A stretch of 7,663 bases of DNA from Candidatus Sungbacteria bacterium RIFCSPHIGHO2_02_FULL_52_23 (GTDB lineage Bacteria; Patescibacteriota; Minisyncoccia; Sungbacterales; HO2-52-23): the NCBI GenBank assembly GCA_001820655.1, contig MHQM01000027.1, positions 1 to 7,663 of the forward strand. The letters are read 5' to 3'. A program made the position numbers and the translations under genes. Below, in pieces: positions 3,698 to 7,663 of the stretch. The notes beneath the pieces were generated by a model. The model was not told the origin of the DNA. It did no database searches and was given only the letters and a program-made list of their open reading frames with translations. How positions within the stretch are numbered: position 1 is the first letter of the stretch; every line of letters starts with the position of its first letter.

Positions 3698-5892
3698 ATG
3701 TTACGTAATACCTGAAATATACTGCTGTAGTCATCAGTCCATATCTTCCTGGCATCCTGGCGCTCCGGCACGGCAGGGGAGATATGAGAGCGAAAGGCGT
3801 CTGCCTGAAAAACAGAATCGGTGGGCGCAATCAGCATCCATTGGGAGCGCGCGCCCCCTTGCTCCGAGATTCCGGCCGAATCTACCCGTACGGCATCCCA
3901 TCCCGCATCTCGCGCGAGCGCCGATACCAAAGACCCAAGATCCAGATGATTATTGGAGATATGCACGCCCAAGATCGCCGATCCTGTCATATGCGCGCGA
4001 TACAGCGCAAACGCTTCCCGCGTCAGAAGATGTACGGGGATCGCATCATCAGTAAATGCGTCAATGAGCAAAACGTCAAATTGATTCTGAATCTCTACCC
4101 ACAACTCCTCTTCAAGCGCCACACGAGCATCTCCGGTGACGATGCTTACCGCGCCCGGACAGTCCTCAAGATACGAGAAGTATTCGCGGGCTACACGGAT
4201 CACTGCTGGGTTGATTTCATAAAAACGAAATGTGTCTCCTTTTTGGCAGTATGCGGCCAGCGTGCCCACTCCAAGCCCCACCACTCCTACGCGCAAGGGC
4301 TTGTGCTGGACTCTGGCGGGGTGAAATCGCAGGGCAAGCCCCGCGCCACTCTCCGTCCCATAATAAGTCGTAGGTGCTCTACGCAGAGCAGGATCCAAAA
4401 ACTGATTGCCATGCAGAATCCTGCCGTTGTAGAGCGCCATAAGAGATTTCCCGGATTTAATATCTGTTTCTTTTTCTATTTTCAGCACTCCGTAAAAATT
4501 TCGCGTCGTCTCAACCATCCGATGCGGAGGTGTCGCGATCATGGTCACCATAAACGGCAGGATCAAAGCGGCGACTACCGCATACCGCAGTATGCGGAGT
4601 TTTTTTGGAGAGAATAAATCGTGAATAAGATACAGCAGGAGTAATCCGCCCACAACGCCTCCGACCATAAATCCAAATGGAAACTCATACAGGCCGCGGG
4701 TAAAGACAATCGGGGAGATGATACTCCCCATAAACCCACCGAGCGCTCCTCCAAAAGCGCTGGCAAGATAAAATCCGGAGATAAAGCGTGTATCGGGGCG
4801 GATATGATACAATTCTCCGTGGCATACCATACAGAGACAAAAAAGAGCAGAGGAATAGATCGCAAGTTCATATAGCACAGGCACTGATATCAGCATATGC
4901 GTCCATACCGCCACCGAAAAAAATGATCCGACAAAAAGCAATGACGCCCAAACCATTCTGCTATACCATCGCTCTCCGCTAAAACAAAGCACATAAGAGA
5001 GTAGGTATAAGGAAAGGGGTACGAGCCAGAACAGAGGCACGGCGGCAATGCCCTGCGTCATTGTCGCGGTCGTTGTAATCAGTTGAAACGATGCGAAGCC
5101 CGCAAGCCCGATCCAGCAGAGCACTTTCCATAACCGCGGCCCTGCACCACCTCCTTCGGGTGCGACGGCCGTAAAAGGCGGCAGATGTACCGCTCTCGTC
5201 CCGGATCGGGCAAACACATACCCCATGCAGACCAGCATGCCGGCGCCATAGATCAAAAACATTGCTAACCATGCGCGCATCTGCAGAGACAGAGGAAGAT
5301 AGGGCTCAATTACAAACGGGTATGCCGCAACCGCCGCAAGAGATCCGGCATTGGAAAACGCATAGAGACGATACGGAACGCGTCCGGCGGCTACTCTGCC
5401 AAACCACACCTGCAAAAGCGTGCTTGTCGCAGAGAGCAGAATATATGGCAGTGCAATCTGGGTCGTCAGAAACAAAAAGATGTATGAAAAGGGCGCTAAT
5501 GCCGATGACGCGTATGCCGTCTGATGAAACAGGAGCCGTCCCCCGAAGAGATTTATCGCGGCAGACAAACACACCGCCAGAAGAACCGCCGTATGGAGCA
5601 ATATCTGCATGGCGACACGCATCTTGCACAGCACATATGCGTATGCGTATCCCACCAGCAGAGCAGTCATAAAAAAGAGGAGTGTCGCGGACCATACCGA
5701 AGTACTGCCGCCAAGACGAGGTAAAAGCACTTTTCCCGCAATCGGCTGGATGGAAAAAAGTAAAAACGCTCCGACCAGCACGGTGCTACCATAGGCCCAC
5801 ATAGCCATAGCTGTTTTCCGGAAACGCAAAGGCGCCGGCCGCAAAGCCGGCGCCTCCGATTGCTGGGTCATTGAAGTATCAGGTCGCTCCAT
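3685..5892 (-). CDS. Membrane-anchored spermidine synthase-like protein (fused MFS/spermidine synthase)
   Basis: The 735 residues hold many hydrophobic segments from about 32 to 455 (some 12 or more predicted helices), then a soluble domain of the spermidine synthase/SAM-dependent methyltransferase fold from about 465. The soluble part shows a nucleotide-binding loop VGVVGLGVGTLAAY (535-548), the acidic pair FYEINP (557-562), GDAR (587-590), LLIDAFTDDAIPVHLLT (608-624) in place of the usual D-x-x-D-P, and the closing WTDDYSSIFQVLR (718-730). This architecture is a known but uncharacterised family; true aminopropyltransferase activity is not assured because the GGG-D-G loop is altered. The start may be ATG at 5892, 5871 or 5808: the last, MAMWAYGST, matches where family members usually begin, and a strong hairpin lies between. 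The gene overlaps mltG by 13 bp, so the two are probably translated together. Confidence 0.88.
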   Translation of the reverse strand: MERPDTSMTQQSEAPALRPAPLRFRKTAMAMWAYGSTVLVGAFLLFSIQPIAGKVLLPRLGGSTSVWSATLLFFMTALLVGYAYAYVLCKMRVAMQILLHTAVLLAVCLSAAINLFGGRLLFHQTAYASSALAPFSYIFLFLTTQIALPYILLSATSTLLQVWFGRVAAGRVPYRLYAFSNAGSLAAVAAYPFVIEPYLPLSLQMRAWLAMFLIYGAGMLVCMGYVFARSGTRAVHLPPFTAVAPEGGGAGPRLWKVLCWIGLAGFASFQLITTTATMTQGIAAVPLFWLVPLSLYLLSYVLCFSGERWYSRMVWASLLFVGSFFSVAVWTHMLISVPVLYELAIYSSALFCLCMVCHGELYHIRPDTRFISGFYLASAFGGALGGFMGSIISPIVFTRGLYEFPFGFMVGGVVGGLLLLYLIHDLFSPKKLRILRYAVVAALILPFMVTMIATPPHRMVETTRNFYGVLKIEKETDIKSGKSLMALYNGRILHGNQFLDPALRRAPTTYYGTESGAGLALRFHPARVQHKPLRVGVVGLGVGTLAAYCQKGDTFRFYEINPAVIRVAREYFSYLEDCPGAVSIVTGDARVALEEELWVEIQNQFDVLLIDAFTDDAIPVHLLTREAFALYRAHMTGSAILGVHISNNHLDLGSLVSALARDAGWDAVRVDSAGISEQGGARSQWMLIAPTDSVFQADAFRSHISPAVPERQDARKIWTDDYSSIFQVLRNIWPW
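5830..5855. repeat. GC-rich hairpin at start of spermidine synthase-like gene
   Basis: AGGCGCCGGC and GCCGGCGCCT form a perfect 10-bp stem with a 6-base loop. On the minus strand both loop and flank read TTTGCG. It lies in codons 13-21 if translation starts at 5892, or in the leader if it starts at the ATG at 5808. It could slow initiation or act as an attenuator; it could also be incidental coding sequence rich in A, P and R. Confidence 0.6.
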
Positions 5893-5911
5893 GGCGATCT
5901 TTTTCTCTACT

Positions 5912-6078
5912 TAGAGCATGTCTGAAAACCCCATATTCGGCTACAATCGCAGAATTGCGGCTGCGACACCCAACGGCTCATCCTCACCGTATCAACCGAT
6001 ACGTTTCGGATTCCGCCGGGGTGTCTCGCTCGCAATTCTGCGATTTCGCTACGAAAGAGGGTTTTCAAACATGCTCTA
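5912..6078. mobile_element. 167-bp fold-back MITE-like element
   Basis: The two halves are imperfect reverse complements along their whole length, symmetric about base 5995. The tips read TAGAGCATG / CATGCTCTA. Exact inner blocks include AATCGCAGAATTGCG (5945-5959 with 6031-6045) and GACACCC (5965-5971 with 6019-6025). The centre is a CGTATC/GATACG hairpin with loop AACC. TA at both tips could be a 2-bp target duplication, as for IS630-type elements; an IS5-type origin is the alternative. It encodes no protein. The right tip provides the TAG stop of the SnoaL-like gene, and the left tip lies 19 bp before the next gene, so it also shapes termination and leader sequence there. Confidence 0.78.
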
Positions 6079-6489
6079 GCCCCTCAACTGCTGCATACCG
6101 ACCGCCCAGTCCTCCAGATGATAGGCCTGCTTGATCTTACCTCCGACCACTGTATGGATGTCTATCGTCATGATCTTAAACGACTTTGATCCGTCCGTGG
6201 GCGTGCCCATAAAGTCCCCTTTCGGCGATCCGGATGCGATGCTCCGCACCACAACCTTATCTCCCTCTTGAATCATTTCCTGCACATCCCATTTCAGATC
6301 GGGGATCAGTTTCCAAAAAAACTGAACCTGACCGATAAGTGCTGCTTTGCCTTTTGTCTCCACACTGCCGATTGACTGAAAGTCATCCGCCAAAAGATTG
6401 CCCATGATAGCGGCTGGATCTGCATGCGTATTTACGGTCAAACAATCCGTATAAAGCTGTTTTATGACGTCTTTTTCCATATGATTCAT
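6076..6489 (-). CDS. SnoaL-like (ester cyclase / NTF2-fold) protein
   Basis: This 137-residue protein fits the SnoaL-like branch of the NTF2 fold, small cone-shaped proteins that bind or isomerise hydrophobic ligands; the substrate cannot be told from sequence. The usual pattern is visible: an N-terminal helix (VIKQLYTDCLTVN), LLADDFQSIG (32-41), a middle helix FFWKLIPDLKWDVQEMIQEG (57-76), KVVVRSIASGSPKGDFMGTP (78-97), then strand-rich IMTIDIHTVVGGKIKQAYHL (106-125) and EDWAVGMQQLRG. The length is typical. ATG at 6489 or, three codons on, 6480 could be the start; neither has a clear ribosome site. It has its own promoter at 6565-6593, with a leader of about 70 nt. Its TAG stop is the tip of the MITE-like element, so the insertion may have replaced the original last codons. 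It stands where secE-nusG often follows tRNA-Trp. Confidence 0.85.
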   Translation of the reverse strand: MNHMEKDVIKQLYTDCLTVNTHADPAAIMGNLLADDFQSIGSVETKGKAALIGQVQFFWKLIPDLKWDVQEMIQEGDKVVVRSIASGSPKGDFMGTPTDGSKSFKIMTIDIHTVVGGKIKQAYHLEDWAVGMQQLRG

Positions 6490-6564
6490 GTTAGCTAAAT
6501 AAAAATAATGTGTGTCTCTCCCGTCCCAAACGACCTTTTTACTTTAACGACAATTCCTTTTGGT

Positions 6565-6593
6565 ATTATAAGGCATGCATGCAAAACAAACAA
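6565..6593 (-). promoter_or_regulatory. Sigma70-type promoter of SnoaL-like gene
   Basis: The minus strand has TTGTTT (6593-6588), a 17-bp spacer containing GCATGCATGC, and a perfect TATAAT (6570-6565). Transcription would begin near 6558, giving a leader of about 70 nt before ATG 6489. The alternating self-complementary GCATGCATGC in the spacer could bind a regulator. Apart from this promoter I see nothing else in 6490-6630. Confidence 0.7.
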
Positions 6594-6630
6594 GAAAAAT
6601 ACCGCTTTCAGGCAAGGAGGAAAGATACGG

Positions 6631-6701
6631 CGGGGGTGGCAGGAGTCGAACCTGCAGTCACGGTTTTGGAGACCGTTGGTTTGCCATTAACCGACACCCC
6701 C
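6631..6701 (-). tRNA. tRNA-Trp (anticodon CCA)
   Basis: The 71-nt cloverleaf has acceptor GGGGGTG/CACCCCC, D stem GGTT/AACC, anticodon stem ACGGT/ACCGT around loop CTCCAAA (anticodon CCA), a 4-base variable region and T stem GCAGG/CCTGC with loop TTCGACT. The discriminator is G, as in bacterial tRNA-Trp. No CCA tail is encoded. It is part of the tRNA-Thr, rpmG, tRNA-Trp order that in many bacteria leads into secE-nusG, which is absent here. Confidence 0.97.
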
Positions 6702-6725
6702 AGACGCGGGAATAGTGGGGAATGA

Positions 6726-6753
6726 ATTATGAATAAGGATGCACGAAAGACAA
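6726..6753 (-). promoter_or_regulatory. Possible promoter of tRNA-Trp
   Basis: TTGTCT (6753-6748), 16-bp spacer, CATAAT (6731-6726) on the minus strand, about 25 bp ahead of the tRNA. The region is AT-rich and repetitive, so a chance match is possible. Confidence 0.35.
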
Positions 6754-6786
6754 GGAATTATCATGCTTCATGATTCATAATTCCTT
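6752..6786. repeat. AT-rich inverted repeat after rpmG
   Basis: AAGGAATTAT (6752-6761) is the exact complement of ATAATTCCTT (6777-6786), with CATG/CATG inside. GAATTATGAAT at 6724 can compete for the same right arm. It may end the rpmG transcript, though no T-run follows on the minus strand. Confidence 0.4.
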
Positions 6787-6800
6787 CTTCCTAATTCCCG

Positions 6801-6962
6801 TTATGTTTTCTTCGCTTCTTTGTGCGGAGTATGCTTGCCGCACCATTCACAGTGCTTCTTCAAGGCAATCTTACGCTCCACCTTCCGGACATTCTTGCGG
6901 GTCCAGTAATTATAGCGCTTGCATACGGTACACTGCAGACGGATAAGATTTGGTTGTGGCAT
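6801..6962 (-). CDS. rpmG: Large ribosomal subunit protein bL33
   Basis: This 53-residue basic protein reads MPQPNLIRLQCTVCKRYNYW and ends KHTPHKEAKKT. It is bL33, a zinc-ribbon protein of the large ribosomal subunit near the E site. Both cysteine pairs of the zinc-binding (C+) form are present: CTVC (11-14) and CEWC (42-45), with the family's RKN...ERKIALKKHC between. The length is normal. The start is fixed by ATG at 6962, although the AT-rich upstream sequence lacks a Shine-Dalgarno sequence. It lies between tRNA-Thr and tRNA-Trp, a conserved bacterial arrangement. The 96 bp back to tRNA-Thr holds a small GAGC/GCTC hairpin and two TTTACGCT copies, and no clear promoter, so it may be read from the tRNA side. 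Confidence 0.96.
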   Translation of the reverse strand: MPQPNLIRLQCTVCKRYNYWTRKNVRKVERKIALKKHCEWCGKHTPHKEAKKT

Positions 6963-7058
6963 AAACTAAACTTAAAATTAAAAACTCAAACAGTAAAACC
7001 TCTTTGGAGCTTTACGCTCTCACTTTGCAATTTACGCTTAACACTTAGAACTCTTCTA

Positions 7059-7130
7059 AGCCGATGGTGAGAGTTGAACTCACGACCTACTCCTTACCAT
7101 GGAGTTGCTCTACCGCTGAGCTACATCGGC
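7059..7130 (-). tRNA. tRNA-Thr (anticodon GGT)
   Basis: The 72-nt cloverleaf has acceptor GCCGATG/CATCGGC, D arm GCTCAGCGGTAGAGC, anticodon stem ACTCC/GGAGT around ATGGTAA (anticodon GGT), variable AGGTC and T stem GTGAG/CTCAC with loop TTCAACT. The discriminator is T and no CCA is encoded. A small hairpin (CTTAGA/TCTAAG, 7044-7060) abuts the 3' end. It lies 30 bp after tRNA-Leu, probably in one transcript. Confidence 0.97.
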
Positions 7131-7160
7131 AAAGAGATATAGAGCGTGCTAGAGCAGAAA

Positions 7161-7241
7161 TGGGCAGGGGGAGACTCGAACTCCCACGCCTTGCGGCACA
7201 GGGTCCTAAACCCTGCGTGTCTGCCATTTCACCACCTGCCC
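7161..7241 (-). tRNA. tRNA-Leu (anticodon TAG)
   Basis: The 81-nt tRNA has acceptor GGGCAGG/CCTGCCC, anticodon stem CAGGG/CCCTG around TTTAGGA (anticodon TAG), a long variable arm with stem GCC/GGC and loop GCAA, and T stem GGGAG/CTCCC with loop TTCGAGT. The long variable arm and the A discriminator are class II leucine features. No CCA is encoded. Confidence 0.96.
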
Positions 7242-7267
7242 GCCCATCTACGGTATCAAAATCACGC

Positions 7268-7308
7268 AAAAACGCAAATCCCCTCCGACTCAAGTCGAGG
7301 GGATTTGC
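7268..7308 (-). terminator. Intrinsic terminator after pilin-like gene
   Basis: GCAAATCCCCT (7274-7284) pairs perfectly with AGGGGATTTGC (7298-7308). An inner CGAC/GTCG closes the loop after one bulged base. On the minus strand the stem is followed by GTTTTTG. It lies 18 bp past the stop of the pilin-like gene and separates it from the tRNA cluster. Confidence 0.88.
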
Positions 7309-7326
7309 TGATTTCGTGTTTCAAAA

Positions 7327-7663
7327 TCAACTCGGCTCGGAGAAATCTATCTCGTCGCACGTGCCGAAGAAGTTACACAAAAGCGATACGATGCCCCAGG
7401 CAGATGCCATGATGAACATGCCGATAATGCCGTAGATCATGATGGTCTTTGCTTTTGATGTCTTGTCGCCCGACTGCGCCCCTCCGAGGATGTATTGCAC
7501 AACGCCCCAGCCGAAGATCAAGGTTGCGATCGCAAACATCATGATGATCAGAGGATTGAACACATCCTGCGTGATCTTCGTGATCAGCTCGCCCACGGTC
7601 ATGGAGGCGGCCGCATATGCGACTATTGGAGAGAGCAAAGCCACGGCAGATATCGCTATAAAG
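7327..7663 (-). CDS. T4SS pilin-like small membrane protein, 5' partial
   Basis: The frame is open to the right window edge, so the start is outside; a GTG at 7644 is probably internal, because the frame continues upstream as hydrophobic FIAISA. The visible 112 residues begin with the end of a signal peptide (LLSPIVAYAAA). Then come SMTVGELITKITQDVFNPL, a first membrane helix about 24 residues long ending WGVVQYILGG, a basic loop SGDKTSKAKTI, and a second helix MIYGIIGMFIMASAWGIVSL. The tail, with cysteines, is CNFFGTCDEIDFSEPS. This layout matches the TrbC/VirB2-like T4SS_pilin proteins frequent in Patescibacteria, proposed as pilin or secretion-channel subunits; the role is not proven. An intrinsic terminator follows at once. 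Confidence 0.75.
   Translation of the reverse strand, partial: FIAISAVALLSPIVAYAAASMTVGELITKITQDVFNPLIIMMFAIATLIFGWGVVQYILGGAQSGDKTSKAKTIMIYGIIGMFIMASAWGIVSLLCNFFGTCDEIDFSEPS

Noticed and set aside
5262..5724. Overlapping ORFs on both strands in the membrane region of the spermidine synthase-like gene
   Set aside because: These are shadow frames of GC-rich membrane-helix codons.

Overview
The window reads as chromosomal DNA of a small-genome bacterium of the Patescibacteria (CPR) type, most like a Parcubacteria lineage. The pointers are a pilin-like protein resembling the T4SS_pilin family common in that group, tRNA genes without an encoded CCA end, starts that mostly lack a clear Shine-Dalgarno sequence, and an AbiEii-type gene pair. 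TGA serves as a normal stop, so the code is standard. The phylum call is inference.

Every recognised gene lies on the minus strand, so transcription runs from high to low coordinates. From the right edge the order is: a partial two-helix membrane protein (T4SS pilin-like) with an intrinsic terminator; a translation cluster of tRNA-Leu(UAG), tRNA-Thr(GGU), rpmG (bL33) and tRNA-Trp(CCA); a SnoaL-like protein with its own promoter; a 167-bp fold-back MITE-like element that supplies the SnoaL stop codon; a membrane-anchored 'fused MFS/spermidine synthase' overlapping mltG in a two-gene operon; a two-gene AbiEii nucleotidyltransferase toxin plus candidate antitoxin module; a remnant of a second mltG 3' end; a complete DDE insertion sequence of about 1.1 kb; and about 320 bp of hairpin-rich non-coding DNA at the left edge.

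The most interesting layout is at 1467-2680. The toxin-antitoxin pair sits between the intact mltG 3' end and a second, diverged, gap-free copy of the last 28 codons of mltG, exactly 1130 bp away. This looks like a cargo module that entered at the 3' end of mltG and left the displaced or replaced end behind. The IS then landed 22 bp past the stop codon of that remnant. Its left end carries a consensus TTGACA facing outward, 17 bp from a TATCTT, so it may drive transcription into the structured region at 294-89, which ends in an intrinsic terminator.

Other oddities are a 4 x 7-nt tandem repeat inside mltG (possible phase variation), a promoter that would give a leaderless antitoxin mRNA, and a strong hairpin at the start of the spermidine synthase-like gene.
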